Positions 27,463 to 36,918 are shown, counted from the stretch's first letter. The stretch is DNA of 64,000 nt from Cupriavidus cauae (GCF_008632125.1 NZ_VWRN01000074.1:1-64000); one strand, 5' to 3'. Notes: generated by a model from the sequence alone, not told the origin. Made by a program: numbers and translations.

Positions 27463-27950
27463 CGCTGCTGACGTTGATCGTCGCGCGCGCGCGCAACGGC
27501 GTGATCGGCCGCGACAACACGCTGCCGTGGCGGCTGCCCGAGGACCTCGCGCACTTCAAGCGCACCACGATGGGCGCGCCGGTGATCATGGGCCGCAAGA
27601 CCTGGGAATCGATCGGCCGGCCGCTGCCGGGCCGCCGCAATATCGTGGTGAGCCGCAATGCGGGACTGCGGCTGGAAGGCGCGGAAACCGCGTCCTCGCT
27701 CGAGGATGCGCTGCGCCTGTGCGTCGGCGTCGAGCAGGTCTTCCTGATCGGCGGCGCGCAGCTCTATGCCGAGGCGCTGCCCAGCGCCGACCGGCTGATC
27801 GTCACCGAGATCGACGCCGATATCGAGGGCGATGCCCACTTCCCCGAGATCGATCCGCGGCGGTGGATCGCCACCGAGCGCGAGCGGCATCATTCGGAGT
27901 CGAACGGCTTCGACTATGCGTTCGTGACGTACGAACGGGCGCCGGAGTAA
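27459..27950 (+). CDS. folA: Dihydrofolate reductase
   Basis: This 163-residue enzyme reduces dihydrofolate to tetrahydrofolate with NADPH. Conserved sites are ARARNGVIGRDNTLPWRLPEDL (in part), MGRKTWESIGRPLPGR for NADPH and FLIGGAQLYAEAL. The acidic active-site residue is the Glu of PWRLPEDL, within the usual W-x-L-P-x-(D/E) segment. The start at 27459 overlaps the thyA stop by four bases. Downstream is a REP-like palindrome before convergent pmbA. Confidence 0.97.
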   Translation: MTLLTLIVARARNGVIGRDNTLPWRLPEDLAHFKRTTMGAPVIMGRKTWESIGRPLPGRRNIVVSRNAGLRLEGAETASSLEDALRLCVGVEQVFLIGGAQLYAEALPSADRLIVTEIDADIEGDAHFPEIDPRRWIATERERHHSESNGFDYAFVTYERAPE

Positions 27951-28004
27951 GCAGCAGCCAGAATCGGCCAGCGCTGAAGCGAGCGCACTGGCGATAACGG
28001 TACT

Positions 28005-28028
28005 CCCTCTCCCGCATGCGGGAGAGGG
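28005..28028. repeat. REP-like palindrome, CCCTCTCCC type
   Basis: This is a perfect 24-bp palindrome of CCCTCTCCCGCA and its complement, followed by GGAGAACACC. It shares its core with the element at 9373. It lies between convergent folA and pmbA and may terminate both. Confidence 0.85.
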
Positions 28029-28069
28029 GAGAACACCGCCGGCTTCGCTTGAGCGAGCGAGCTTTCCGC

Positions 28070-29440
28070 TCAATTCCCCGCGATCGTCATCTGCTCGATC
28101 AGGATCGAGCCGGTCTCCTTGGTGCCGCGCACCAGCGTGTCGGCGCCGATCGCGACGATCTGGCGGAACATCTCCGCCATGTTGCCGGCGATCGTGATTT
28201 CCTCGACCGGATACTGAATCACGCCGTTCTCGACCCAGTAGCCCGACGCGCCGCGCGAATAGTCGCCCGTCACGTAGTTGACGCCCTGCCCCATCAGCTC
28301 CGTCACCAGCAGGCCGGTGCCCAGCTTGCGCAGCATCGCCGGGAAATCGTCGCCCGGCTGCGTCAGCTTGCTGGTCAGCGCCAGGTTGTGCGAACCGCCG
28401 GCATTGCCGGTGGTCTGCATGCCGAGCTTGCGCGCCGAATAGGTCGACAGGAAATAGCCTTCCACCACGCCGTCGCGCACCACGTCGCGGGCACGGGTCT
28501 TGACACCCTCCTCGTCGAACGGCGCGCTGCCCATCGCGCCCGGCACGTGGGGACGCTCATGGATGTCGATATGCGGGGCGAATACCGGCTTGCCCAGCGT
28601 GTCGTACAGGAAGGTCGACTTGCGATAGAGCGCGCCGCCCGATACCGCCTGCACGAAGGCGCCCAGCAGCCCCGCCGCCAGCGGCGCTTCGAACAGTACG
28701 GGGCAGCGGCGCGTCGACAGCTTGCGCGCATGCAGCCGCGCCAGCGCGCGTTCGGCGGCGTAGCGGCCGATCGCCTCGGGCTCGGCCAGCGCTTCGGGCG
28801 CGCGCTTGGACGAATACCAGTCGTCGCGCTGCATGCCGCTGCCGCTGCCGGCGATCGGCGCGCACGAGACGAAATGGCGCGAATACGGATAGCCGCCGAC
28901 GAAGCCGCGCGTGGTGGCCAGCACGAACTGCGAATGCTGCGCCGACACGCTGGCACCATCGCTGTTGCGGATGCGCGGCGACACCGCGAAGGCCGCGGCC
29001 TCGGCGCGGCGCGCGATCTCGATGGCCTGCTCGGCATCGATGGCCCAGGGGTGGAACAGGTCCAGGTCGAGCGGATCGCGTTCGAGCAGTTCCTCTTCGG
29101 CCAGCCCCGCGCAGTCGTCCTCGGCGGTGAAGCGCGCGATGTTGTAGGCCGCCTCGGCGGTGGCGCGCAGCGCGGCCGGGGAGAAGTCCGAGGTGCTGGC
29201 ATTGCCGCGCCGCTTGCCGATCATCACGGTCACGCCGACCACCTTGTCGCGGTTCTGCTCAATCGTCTCGACCTCGCCCTTGCGCACCGAGACCGACAGG
29301 CCGCTGCCCTCGGAAATCTCGGTGGCGGCATCGGTGGCGCCCAGTTCGCGGGCGACGCGCAGCACATCGGCTGCCATTTCGCTCAGTTGCGCCTGAGTGT
29401 AGGTGAAGTGGACGTTCTGGTCGGTCATGAGATCGGACAT
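28070..29440 (-). CDS. pmbA: Metalloprotease PmbA/TldE
   Basis: This 456-residue protein is the TldE/PmbA half of the TldD-TldE protease that trims peptides such as microcin precursors and CcdA. The C-terminal half shows GSGSGMQRDDWYSS, GGALYRKSTFLYDTLGKPVF and the end ETGSILIEQMTIAGN, typical of PmbA. The zinc-binding HExxxH belongs to the partner TldD, which is not in the window. Two nearby starts are possible, 29440 (MSDLMTDQ) and 29428 (MTDQ); neither has a strong ribosome binding site. It is divergent from darP, an arrangement also seen in E. coli (yjgA-pmbA). Confidence 0.94.
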   Translation of the reverse strand: MSDLMTDQNVHFTYTQAQLSEMAADVLRVARELGATDAATEISEGSGLSVSVRKGEVETIEQNRDKVVGVTVMIGKRRGNASTSDFSPAALRATAEAAYNIARFTAEDDCAGLAEEELLERDPLDLDLFHPWAIDAEQAIEIARRAEAAAFAVSPRIRNSDGASVSAQHSQFVLATTRGFVGGYPYSRHFVSCAPIAGSGSGMQRDDWYSSKRAPEALAEPEAIGRYAAERALARLHARKLSTRRCPVLFEAPLAAGLLGAFVQAVSGGALYRKSTFLYDTLGKPVFAPHIDIHERPHVPGAMGSAPFDEEGVKTRARDVVRDGVVEGYFLSTYSARKLGMQTTGNAGGSHNLALTSKLTQPGDDFPAMLRKLGTGLLVTELMGQGVNYVTGDYSRGASGYWVENGVIQYPVEEITIAGNMAEMFRQIVAIGADTLVRGTKETGSILIEQMTIAGN

Positions 29441-29542
29441 GCGTAAGTCTGGCGTAGGTCGGGCGTGGGAGGGGCGATTCCGGCGTCGGGCCGGAAGCCG
29501 GGGAGGCAAACGAAACCCAAACGGGAATCATAGCAAGATAAA

Positions 29543-30166
29543 ATGCCGCCCATGACGCGACATCCCCGCCACTCCCCCGGCGCCGGCTTTCCCGGCGCCT
29601 TCGCCCCCGAGCCCGACGACGACTCGCCCAAGAGCAAATCGCAGCGCAAGCGCGACATGCATGCGCTGCAGGACCTGGGCAGCGAGCTCGAGGCGCTGCC
29701 CAAGGACCGGCTGGCGCGCGTGCCGATGCCCGAGGTGCTCGAGGACGCCATCCGCGAGGCCCGCCGCATCACCAGCCACGAAGGCAAGCGCCGCCAGATG
29801 CAGTATGTCGGCAAGGTGATGCGCGGCCTGAACGACGACGAGATCGACGCGATCCGGCGCGCGCTGGACGGCTTCAAGGGCACCAGCAAGGCCGAGACCG
29901 CACGGCTGCATCTGATCGAGCGCTGGCGCGAGCTGCTGCTCAAGGACGACGAGGCGCTGACGCGCTTCCTCGCCGAGCATCCGGCCGTCGACGTGCAGGC
30001 GCTGCGCAGCCTGATCCGCAACGCGCGCAAGGAGCAGCAGCTGTCCAAGCCGCCGCGGCACTTCCGCGAGCTGTTCCAGGCCATCAAGAGCGCGCTGGAG
30101 GCACGCGAGCAGCCCGGCGCGGCAGCGGCCGAGCCCTCACCCGGACAGGACCAGGAGCCAGCATGA
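29543..30166 (+). CDS. darP: Ribosome biogenesis factor DarP (YjgA, DUF615)
   Basis: This 207-residue protein binds late 50S assembly intermediates and helps mature the peptidyl transferase centre. The DUF615 core runs from SKSQRKRDMHALQDLGSEL (about residue 30) through KRRQMQYVGKVMRGL and ends near KPPRHFRELFQAIK. The acidic-Pro N-terminus and the C-terminal about 20 residues (AAAEPSPGQDQEPA) are extra. ATG at 29552 (MTRHPRH) is an alternative start. Its stop overlaps the mog start (ATGA). Confidence 0.95.
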   Translation: MPPMTRHPRHSPGAGFPGAFAPEPDDDSPKSKSQRKRDMHALQDLGSELEALPKDRLARVPMPEVLEDAIREARRITSHEGKRRQMQYVGKVMRGLNDDEIDAIRRALDGFKGTSKAETARLHLIERWRELLLKDDEALTRFLAEHPAVDVQALRSLIRNARKEQQLSKPPRHFRELFQAIKSALEAREQPGAAAAEPSPGQDQEPA

Positions 30167-30855
30167 GCGACCCCACCCAAACCCTCAGCCAAGCGAGCGG
30201 CCAATCGAGCAGTCAGGCGAACAGCCAGCCGATCAGCCAACCGATCGCCCGCCGCCATCCCGACGAGCTGCTGGTCGGCTTCGTGTCGATCTCGGACCGC
30301 GCCTCCGCGGGCACCTATCAGGACGAAGGCATCCCCGCGCTGCGCGACTGGTTCGGCCGCACGCTGACCTCGCCGTGGCAGGGCGTCGAGCGGCTGATTC
30401 CCGACGAGCAGGCGCAGATCTCGCGCACGCTGATCGAGCTGGTCGACGTGGCCGGCTGCGACCTGGTGCTGACCACCGGCGGCACCGGCCCGGCGCGCCG
30501 CGACGTGACGCCCGAAGCCACGCTGGCGGTCGCCACCAAGGAGATGCCGGGCTTCGGCGAACAGATGCGCCAGGTCAGCCTGCATTTCGTGCCGACCGCG
30601 ATCCTGTCGCGCCAGGTGGCCGTGATCCGCGAGACGCCGAGCCATGCGGCGCTGATCATCAATCTGCCGGGCCAGCCGCGCGCGATTCGCGAGACCCTCG
30701 AAGGGCTGCGCGGCGACGACGGCAAGCCGCTGGTGCAAGGCATCTTCGCCGCGGTGCCGTACTGCATCGACCTGATCGGCGGGCCCTACATCGAGACCGA
30801 CGAGGCCGTGCTCAAGGCCTGGCGGCCCAAGCACGCGATCCGTCCGTCCAGGTAA
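30163..30855 (+). CDS. mog: Molybdopterin adenylyltransferase Mog
   Basis: This 230-residue MogA-type enzyme adenylylates molybdopterin before molybdate insertion. Recognisable parts are VGFVSISDRASAGTYQDEG near residue 38, DLVLTTGGTGPARRDVTPEAT (in part) and the SRQVAVIRE/INLPGQPRAIRE segments. The first about 30 residues are Ser/Gln-rich and probably disordered, which makes it longer than E. coli MogA (195 aa). It is translationally coupled to darP by a four-base overlap. Confidence 0.94.
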   Translation: MSDPTQTLSQASGQSSSQANSQPISQPIARRHPDELLVGFVSISDRASAGTYQDEGIPALRDWFGRTLTSPWQGVERLIPDEQAQISRTLIELVDVAGCDLVLTTGGTGPARRDVTPEATLAVATKEMPGFGEQMRQVSLHFVPTAILSRQVAVIRETPSHAALIINLPGQPRAIRETLEGLRGDDGKPLVQGIFAAVPYCIDLIGGPYIETDEAVLKAWRPKHAIRPSR

Positions 30856-30867
30856 GCGAGCGCCGGG

Positions 30868-30903
30868 CCCCTCTCCCCGCGCCTCTGTCGCGCGTGGGAG
30901 GGA
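30868..30903. repeat. Degenerate REP-like palindrome, CCCTCTCCC type
   Basis: CCCTCTCC with CGCG and, opposite, CGCG with GGGAGGG form an imperfect palindrome followed by AGAACACC, like the copies at 9315 and 28005. It lies just after mog. A further hairpin, CCCCGCT/AGCGGGG, at 30939-30958 lies before the convergent AEC gene. Confidence 0.6.
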
Positions 30904-30989
30904 GAACACCAAGGGCGCTTGCTACCCGCTCCTTCCTTCCCCGCTTGCGACAGCGGGGTTGGCGGAGGGGGCCTGCAGGCCAACGCCCT

Positions 30990-31871
30990 CTACCGCAGTC
31001 CCAGATACAACCCCACCGGCACGAACACCACCGCCGCGATATTGCCCAGCAGCACGATCGAGGCCACCTGGTCCGGCTCCTGCCGGAAATGATCGGCCAC
31101 CAGGAAGTTCAGCACCGCCGGCGGCAGCGCGGCAAAGACGAACAGCAGCCCGCGCTGCAGCTCGGTCAGGGGCACCACCGCCGCCAGCGCCAGCGCGCAG
31201 GCGATGCCGGTCAGCGGGCAGATCACCGCGCCGGCGAGCCCCATGCCCCAGTTGCGCAGATTGACGTCCTTCATCCGCACGCCGAGCGCGAACAGCATCA
31301 GCGGCACGGTGGCGTCGCCCAGCAGCTTGATCGACTGGTAGACCGGATCGGGCAGCGCAAACCACGGCCGCATCAACGACAAGGCCACGCCGGCGATCGT
31401 CGCCAGCACCATCGGGTTGCGCGAGATCTGCGCCAGCGAGGCATGGCGGTTGACGATCTTCAGCCCCAGCGTGAAGTGCATCAGGTTGGACGCCGCGAAC
31501 AGCGCCACCGCGGGAGCCAGTCCGGCCGGCCCGAAGGCGAACACCGACAGCGGCAGCCCCATGTTCCCCGAGTTGTTGAACATCATCGGCGGCACGAAGG
31601 TGCGCGGGTCCGCGCCCATCAGCCGCGCCGCGCCCAGCGCGAGCAGGCCCGAGCCGAGCACCACGCCGACCGCGCAGGCCAGCAGCGCCAGCTGGTCGGC
31701 CAGCACGAACTCCTTGCTGACGAAGGCCGACACCACCAGCAGCGGCGCGATCACGTCCAGCGTGGCGCGATTGATGCCCGCCATGTCGGGGTGGGCCTTG
31801 CGCCCGTACAGCCAGCCGACCAGGATGATCAGGATGACGGGCGTGATGATCGAGACGATGCGCTCAAGCAT
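30990..31871 (-). CDS. AEC family permease
   Basis: This 293-residue integral membrane protein of the auxin efflux carrier family has about ten helices in two repeats. The N-terminus LERIVSIITPVILIILVGWLYG and the FNNSGNMGLPLSVFAFG segment (near residue 100) are typical: the Asn/Gly-rich crossover binds substrate. Bacterial AEC proteins carry malate, malonate or other organic acids, but the substrate is not evident here. It is convergent with mog and probably monocistronic. Confidence 0.9.
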   Translation of the reverse strand: MLERIVSIITPVILIILVGWLYGRKAHPDMAGINRATLDVIAPLLVVSAFVSKEFVLADQLALLACAVGVVLGSGLLALGAARLMGADPRTFVPPMMFNNSGNMGLPLSVFAFGPAGLAPAVALFAASNLMHFTLGLKIVNRHASLAQISRNPMVLATIAGVALSLMRPWFALPDPVYQSIKLLGDATVPLMLFALGVRMKDVNLRNWGMGLAGAVICPLTGIACALALAAVVPLTELQRGLLFVFAALPPAVLNFLVADHFRQEPDQVASIVLLGNIAAVVFVPVGLYLGLR

Positions 31872-31958
31872 GGCGGGATGGGTGTGGGTGGAACGAGTGC
31901 CGGTGGACGAGTGAGGGCAATGGCGAGCGGGACGAAACCGGCGGCGGCATCATCCGCC

Positions 31959-31978
31959 GTCCCCGCGCAGGCGGGGAC
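31959..31978. repeat. REP-like hairpin (GTCCCCGC type)
   Basis: GTCCCCGC-GCAG-GCGGGGAC is a perfect 8-bp stem. The same stem with a TTTC loop occurs at 36919-36938. It sits between orn (ending at 32038) and the AEC gene start. Confidence 0.75.
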
Positions 31979-32037
31979 CAGCGGCTCGCGGCAGGTCGCT
32001 GGGCCCCGCATCCAAGCGGACGACGAACCGGGAAGGA

Positions 32038-32727
32038 TCAGGCGCCGCCGGTAGAGGCGGCCGTGCCGCCCGCGTCCGCCGCGCCCTGCTCCGCCTGCTG
32101 GCTGCTGCGAATGAAATGCGTGCGGTAGTAGCGCAGCTCCTCGATCGACTCGAGGATGTCGGCCAGCGCGGTATGCAGCTGCCGCTTGATGAAGCCCTTG
32201 TGGATCGCCGGCTCCCAGCGCTTGCACAGCTCCTTCAGCGTCGACACGTCGAGGTTGCGATAGTGGAAGAAGGCCTCGAGCTTGGGCATGTAGCGCGCCA
32301 TGAAGCGGCGGTCCTGGCAGATCGAGTTGCCGCACATCGGCGACTTGCCGGCCGGCACCCAGCGCTTGAGGAAGGCGAGCAGCTCGGCCTCGGCCTGGGC
32401 CTCGGTCAGCGTCGAGGCCTTGACCTTGTCGATCAGGCCCGAGCGGCCATGGGTGCCCTTGTTCCAGTTGTCCATCGCGTCGAGCACGGCGTCGTCCTGA
32501 TGGATCACCAGCACCGGGCCCTCGGCGAGGATATGCAGCTCGGAGTCGGTGACCACCACCGCGACCTCGATGATGCGGTCGTTCTCGGGCGACAGCCCGG
32601 TCATCTCCATATCGAGCCAGACCAGATTGTTTTCGCTCTTGACCGACTTGACGGCGGGCGTGGCGGAAGCCGGGGCCGGGACGGAGGCGGGAGCGGGTAC
32701 GGAGGCGGCGGTGCTGGAGCTTGTCAT
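32038..32727 (-). CDS. orn: Oligoribonuclease
   Basis: This 229-residue DEDDh exonuclease degrades di- and short oligoribonucleotides, including pGpG. Catalytic residues are in LVWLDMEMTGL (DxE near residue 38), PMCGNSICQDRRFMARYMP and the HTALADILESI block with the general-base His and last Asp. An N-terminal tract of about 30 residues (PAPAS repeats) and a C-terminal about 20-residue Ala/Gly tail are extra compared with E. coli Orn (181 aa). ATG at 32727 was chosen; an upstream in-frame ATG exists, but the intervening sequence is low-complexity. It is divergent from the M48 peptidase gene. Confidence 0.96.
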   Translation of the reverse strand: MTSSSTAASVPAPASVPAPASATPAVKSVKSENNLVWLDMEMTGLSPENDRIIEVAVVVTDSELHILAEGPVLVIHQDDAVLDAMDNWNKGTHGRSGLIDKVKASTLTEAQAEAELLAFLKRWVPAGKSPMCGNSICQDRRFMARYMPKLEAFFHYRNLDVSTLKELCKRWEPAIHKGFIKRQLHTALADILESIEELRYYRTHFIRSSQQAEQGAADAGGTAASTGGA

Positions 32728-32947
32728 CGGACTGCGTGAGGATCGGGAAGCGGGAGGGATCGAAAGAACCGGACTCATCGGATGATCGGAATCATCGGAA
32801 TCTTCGGAACATCCGGTACGGACGATCGCGACCGGACGGCGGCACGAATGGGCTGCACGAATGGACAGCACGGACGGCGGCCCGGCGCGAAGTCATATAA
32901 TTCTCGCATATCGATGGCACTAGACCGCCCCACAAGGCAAGGATCCG

Positions 32948-34195
32948 ATGTTCACGCTGCTTTTTCTCGTCGCCCTGGTGGTGATGGTGCTCACCAAACT
33001 CTGGCTGGCCGCGCGCCAGGTTCGCCATGTCGGCCTGCATCGCGACACCGTGCCGCCCCGCTTCGCCGACACCATCTCGCTGGCCGCGCACCGCAAGGCC
33101 GCCGACTACACGATCGCCCGCACGCGGCTGTCGATGCTCGAAGTGCTGGCCGGCGCCGCCGTGCTGATCGGCTTCACGCTGCTCGGCGGCCTGCACTGGC
33201 TGAACCAGTTCTGGTACGGCACCTTCGGTCCCGGCTATGCCTATGGCGTCGCGCTGATCGCCAGCGTCGCGCTGATCGGCGGGCTGGCCGAGCTGCCCTT
33301 CACGCTGTACGCGCAGTTCGGCATCGAGCAGCGCTTCGGCTTCAACCGGATGACGTGGCGGCTGTGGCTGCTCGACACCATCAAGATGCTGGTGGTGGCC
33401 GCGGTGCTGGGCCTGCCGCTGCTGCTCGCGGTGCTGTGGCTGATGGACCGGACCGGACCGTGGTGGTGGCTGTGGACCTGGGTGGTGTGGATGGCCTTCA
33501 ACCTGGTGCTGCTGGTGATCTTCCCGACCTGGATCGCGCCGCTGTTCAACAAGTTCGAGCCGCTGACCGACGAGACGCTGAAGCAGCGCATCGAGGCGCT
33601 GATGCGCCGCTGCGGCTTCGCCAGCAAGGGCCTGTTCGTGATGGACGGCTCGCGCCGCAGCGCGCACGGCAACGCCTATTTCACCGGCTTCGGCGCGGCC
33701 AAGCGCATCGTCTTCTTCGACACGCTGCTGTCGCGGCTGAACGCCGACGAGATCGAGGCCGTGCTCGCGCACGAGCTCGGCCACTTCAAGCGGCGCCATA
33801 TCGTCAAGCGCATCGTCGTGACGTTCGCGCTGAGCCTGGCCTTCCTCGCGCTGCTGGGCTGGCTGTCGACGCAGGCGTGGTTCTACACGGGCCTGGGCGT
33901 GCTGCCGAACCTGATGTCGGACAGCCATGCGCTGGCGCTGGTGCTGTTCTTCCTGACGCTGCCGGTATTCACCTTCCTGCTCGGACCGCTGTCGAGCCTG
34001 ACCTCGCGCCGGCACGAGTTCGAGGCCGATGCGTTCGCCGCCGAGCACGCCGACGCCGGCCATCTGGTATCGGCGCTGGTCAAGCTGTACAAGGACAATG
34101 CCTCGACGTTGACGCCCGATCCGCTCTACAGCGCGTTCTACTACTCGCACCCGCCCGCGGCGCAGCGCATCGACCGGCTGCTGGCGCACGCATGA
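32948..34195 (+). CDS. M48 family (Ste24/CAAX-type) membrane metalloprotease
   Basis: This 415-residue polytopic inner-membrane zinc protease has the catalytic motif HELGH at residues 275-279 (AVLAHELGHFKRRH). The distal zinc ligand Glu is in RRHEFEADAFAAEHA, about residue 360. The N-terminal about 215 residues contain five or so hydrophobic segments and PFTLYAQFGIEQRFGFN, typical of bacterial Ste24 homologues. These degrade or process membrane proteins. A TATAAT at 32896-32901 may be the -10. It overlaps the rsgA start by four bases, as in many betaproteobacteria. Confidence 0.94.
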   Translation: MFTLLFLVALVVMVLTKLWLAARQVRHVGLHRDTVPPRFADTISLAAHRKAADYTIARTRLSMLEVLAGAAVLIGFTLLGGLHWLNQFWYGTFGPGYAYGVALIASVALIGGLAELPFTLYAQFGIEQRFGFNRMTWRLWLLDTIKMLVVAAVLGLPLLLAVLWLMDRTGPWWWLWTWVVWMAFNLVLLVIFPTWIAPLFNKFEPLTDETLKQRIEALMRRCGFASKGLFVMDGSRRSAHGNAYFTGFGAAKRIVFFDTLLSRLNADEIEAVLAHELGHFKRRHIVKRIVVTFALSLAFLALLGWLSTQAWFYTGLGVLPNLMSDSHALALVLFFLTLPVFTFLLGPLSSLTSRRHEFEADAFAAEHADAGHLVSALVKLYKDNASTLTPDPLYSAFYYSHPPAAQRIDRLLAHA

Positions 34196-35190
34196 ACCGC
34201 CCCGCCCGACAACGAGGCGGCGCCGCCGCCGGCCGCGGCGTGCCTGGCGCATCGCCAGGCGCATCGACGCGCGAGTCGAAACGAGACACCGCGCTGATCG
34301 TCGCCGCGCATGGCCGCCACTATGTGATCGAGCTCGACGATGGCGAGCGCACGCGCATGCATGCGTTTCCGCGCGGCAAGAAGAGCGAATGCGCGGTCGG
34401 CGATCGCGTGCGCGTCGAGCGTGCCGCGGCGGACCAGTGCGTGATCGTCGAGGTCGAGCCGCGCCGCAATCTGCTGCATCGCTCCGACCAGTTCAAGTCC
34501 AAGCTGCTGGCCGCCAATATCGACCAGGTGGCGATCGTGCTGGCGACCGAGCCCAGCTTCTCCGAGGACCTGCTGGGCCGCGCGCTGGTTTCCGCCGAGG
34601 CGCTGGAGATCGCGCCGCTGATCCTGCTGAACAAGACGGACCTGACCGAGCGGCTGGAGGAGGCGCGGCGCCGGCTGACGCTGTACCGCCAGCTCGGCTA
34701 TCGCACCGTGGAGCTGTCGGTGCACGGCAACCCCGAGGACGCGCTGGCGCAACTGCGCCCGCTGACCGCCGGGCGCGCGACCATCCTGATCGGCCAGTCC
34801 GGCATGGGCAAGTCGTCGCTGCTGAATCTGCTGATTCCCGGCGTGGAGGCGCAAACCCGCGAGATCTCGGCCAAGCTCGATTCGGGCAAGCACACCACGA
34901 CGTTCACGCGGCTCTACCACCTGCCCGACGACTGGGGCCAGGGCGGCAGCCTGATCGATTCGCCCGGCTTCCAGGAGTTCGGCCTGCACCATCTGTCCGA
35001 AGGGATGCTCGAGCGCGCCTTCCCCGAATTCCGCCCGCGGCTGACCGAATGCCGCTTCTACAACTGCCACCACATCAACGAACCGGGGTGCGGGGTGCTG
35101 GCCTCGGTGGACGCCGGCGGCATCGCGCCGCGGCGGCATCAGCTGTATCTGCAGCTGCTGCACGAGTCGCGGCAGCAGAAGCCGTGGTAG
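34192..35190 (+). CDS. rsgA: Ribosome small subunit-dependent GTPase RsgA
   Basis: This 332-residue circularly permuted GTPase acts in late 30S maturation. The order is an N-terminal OB-fold, G4 NKTDL (about 147-151), G1 GQSGMGKSS (201-209), then G3 DSPGFQEFG, and a C-terminal zinc knuckle (C-x7-H-x-C type: CRFYNCHHINEPGCGV). The first about 30 residues are Gly/Ala/Arg-rich. The start overlaps the protease gene stop (ATGA). A DUF2007 gene follows 75 bases later. Confidence 0.96.
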   Translation: MNRPARQRGGAAAGRGVPGASPGASTRESKRDTALIVAAHGRHYVIELDDGERTRMHAFPRGKKSECAVGDRVRVERAAADQCVIVEVEPRRNLLHRSDQFKSKLLAANIDQVAIVLATEPSFSEDLLGRALVSAEALEIAPLILLNKTDLTERLEEARRRLTLYRQLGYRTVELSVHGNPEDALAQLRPLTAGRATILIGQSGMGKSSLLNLLIPGVEAQTREISAKLDSGKHTTTFTRLYHLPDDWGQGGSLIDSPGFQEFGLHHLSEGMLERAFPEFRPRLTECRFYNCHHINEPGCGVLASVDAGGIAPRRHQLYLQLLHESRQQKPW

Positions 35191-35265
35191 GCAAGCCGTA
35201 GGGGTCTCTCCCCTCTCCCCAACCCCGTGCTAAGGTGTCCCGCATCCCCACTGCCGGTGACGCCG

Positions 35266-35571
35266 ATGAAACTGCTGCTGTCGACGCCCTCGCTGGTGCA
35301 TGCGGCCCACTGCCGCAATCTGCTGCTGGCGGCGGGCATTCGCGCGCAACTGCGCAATACCTGGCTGGCCGGGGCGACCGGCGATATTCCGTTTGAGGAG
35401 AGCGCGCCGCAGGTGTGGCTGCTCGACGATGCGCGCGAGGAGGAAGCGTGGGCGGTGCTCGATGCCGCCGCCAATCCGGCGCCGGGGCCGCGCTGGCGCT
35501 GCACGCGCTGCGGCGAATGGCACGAGGCGCAGTTCGGCGCCTGCTGGCAGTGCGGCAGTCCGCGGCCGTGA
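35266..35571 (+). CDS. DUF2007-like small protein with C-terminal zinc ribbon
   Basis: This is a 101-residue protein. The first about 70 residues resemble the DUF2007 signal-transducing-protein fold (LLLSTPSLVHAAHCRNLLLAAGI, then VWLLDDAREEEAW). The end carries a compact CxxC...CxxC zinc ribbon (CTRCGEWHEAQFGACWQCG). No precise function is known. ATG at 35266 was chosen over a longer frame because the DUF2007 fold begins there. It is same-strand with rsgA and convergent with the CobD-like gene. Confidence 0.8.
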   Translation: MKLLLSTPSLVHAAHCRNLLLAAGIRAQLRNTWLAGATGDIPFEESAPQVWLLDDAREEEAWAVLDAAANPAPGPRWRCTRCGEWHEAQFGACWQCGSPRP

Positions 35572-35719
35572 ATCGGCGGCCGTGAGCCTCAGCCCTGAAC
35601 CGCAGCACTGAGCCGGGGCACTGAGCCAAAGCGCCGAGCCGGGGCACTGTATCCGCAGCCATGAACCGGGACACTGAACCGCGGCCCGGGCATGGGCCGA
35701 CTGCTCTGGCTGCCGACCC

Positions 35720-36712
35720 TCAGCCGACCCAGCTCGCCAGCGACAGCATCGCCAGCAGCAGCATCCACAGCACCACCGCGCGCCAGACCAGGCCGACCGC
35801 CGACTGCAGCGCGCGCACGCCGGGATCGGCGCCAAGTTCGGGCGCGGCCGGCTCGGGCACGCCGTCGTCCTCCATGCCGGGCGCATAGTCGAACGCGGCG
35901 CCGGTGCCGGGGCTGGCCAGCACCACGCTGGTGTCGTCCTCGGGCAGCGGCGTGCCGAGCCGCACGCCGAGCGCGCCGCCCCCGCTGGCCAGCAGGATGC
36001 CGTTGGTCTCGTCGCGCCACTTGCGCGCATGGTTGCGCCAGGCGTAGACGGCGTCCTCGAAGTTGCCGACGATCGCAAAGCCGATCGCCGTCAGCCGCGA
36101 CGGGATCCAGTCCATCAGATGGAAGGCGCGCGCCGCGAAGCGGCCGAAGGCCGGGCTGCGCTCGGACGACGGCAGGTTCCACTGCCGCGACAGATATTCG
36201 GCGACGCGGTACAGCACCACGCCGGCGGGGCCGATCGGCAGCAGGAACCAGAAGAACACCCCGAACACATGCCGGTGCACGGCGACGATGGCCGCCTCGA
36301 GCGTGTGGCGCACGATCTCGCTGATCGGCATGTCGACGGTATCGAGCCCGGTCCACTCGTGCAGCAGCGCGCGGGCGGTGGCCGGATCGTCGCGATTGAG
36401 CGCGTCGTGGATATCGGTGAAGTAGTGGCTGAACTGGCGGAAGCCCAGCGTCAGGTACAGCAGCAGGACGTTCCAGGCGAGCGTCAGCGCCACGCTGATG
36501 GTGGCCAGCAAGTGATGGACTACGAGCGCCGCCAGGGTCAGCGGCAGCGCCACCGTCATCCACGCCAGCGCCGCGTCGCGCGGCCGGCCGGTGTCGAAGG
36601 CGCGCTCGGCCCGTTCGGCGAGCGCGCGCACCATTTCGTGAATGGGATTGTTGCGGCCCAGGGCGCGGAACTGCTCGGCGATCAGCGCAAGAAGGACGGA
36701 AACGAAGGTCAT
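35720..36712 (-). CDS. CobD/CbiB family membrane protein
   Basis: This 330-residue membrane protein is homologous to CobD/CbiB (adenosylcobinamide-phosphate synthase fold). It begins MTFVSVLLALIAEQFRALG, and carries LTLGFRQFSHYFTDIHDAL and LPIGPAGVVLYRVAEYLSRQW, the family-type segments. No other cobalamin genes are near, and this stand-alone version is common in betaproteobacteria (sometimes called CobD-like or AmpE-like), so a true B12 role is doubtful. ATG at 36712 was preferred to the longer frame. Confidence 0.8.
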   Translation of the reverse strand: MTFVSVLLALIAEQFRALGRNNPIHEMVRALAERAERAFDTGRPRDAALAWMTVALPLTLAALVVHHLLATISVALTLAWNVLLLYLTLGFRQFSHYFTDIHDALNRDDPATARALLHEWTGLDTVDMPISEIVRHTLEAAIVAVHRHVFGVFFWFLLPIGPAGVVLYRVAEYLSRQWNLPSSERSPAFGRFAARAFHLMDWIPSRLTAIGFAIVGNFEDAVYAWRNHARKWRDETNGILLASGGGALGVRLGTPLPEDDTSVVLASPGTGAAFDYAPGMEDDGVPEPAAPELGADPGVRALQSAVGLVWRAVVLWMLLLAMLSLASWVG

Positions 36713-36918
36713 CTCGGGTCGAAAATAGGCGGCGAGGCGAGCTGCCGGGGCGTCCCGGACCATGTGCCGGTCCGGGCGCTTATCTATAGCGAGAAGATAG
36801 CACAGCGCTTCCGCCTGCCCTGCCGGGCGGGACTTGCGTTACATCTGCCTGCCGTCATCCCGCCGCCCTCGCGCATGCGGGCGTGCGGCGGCCTGACGGC
36901 ACAGGGATGAGTCAGCGG

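Noticed and set aside
35720..36712. Evidence for a cobalamin biosynthesis locus
   Set aside because: The CobD-like gene stands alone. No other cob/cbi gene or cobalamin riboswitch is nearby.
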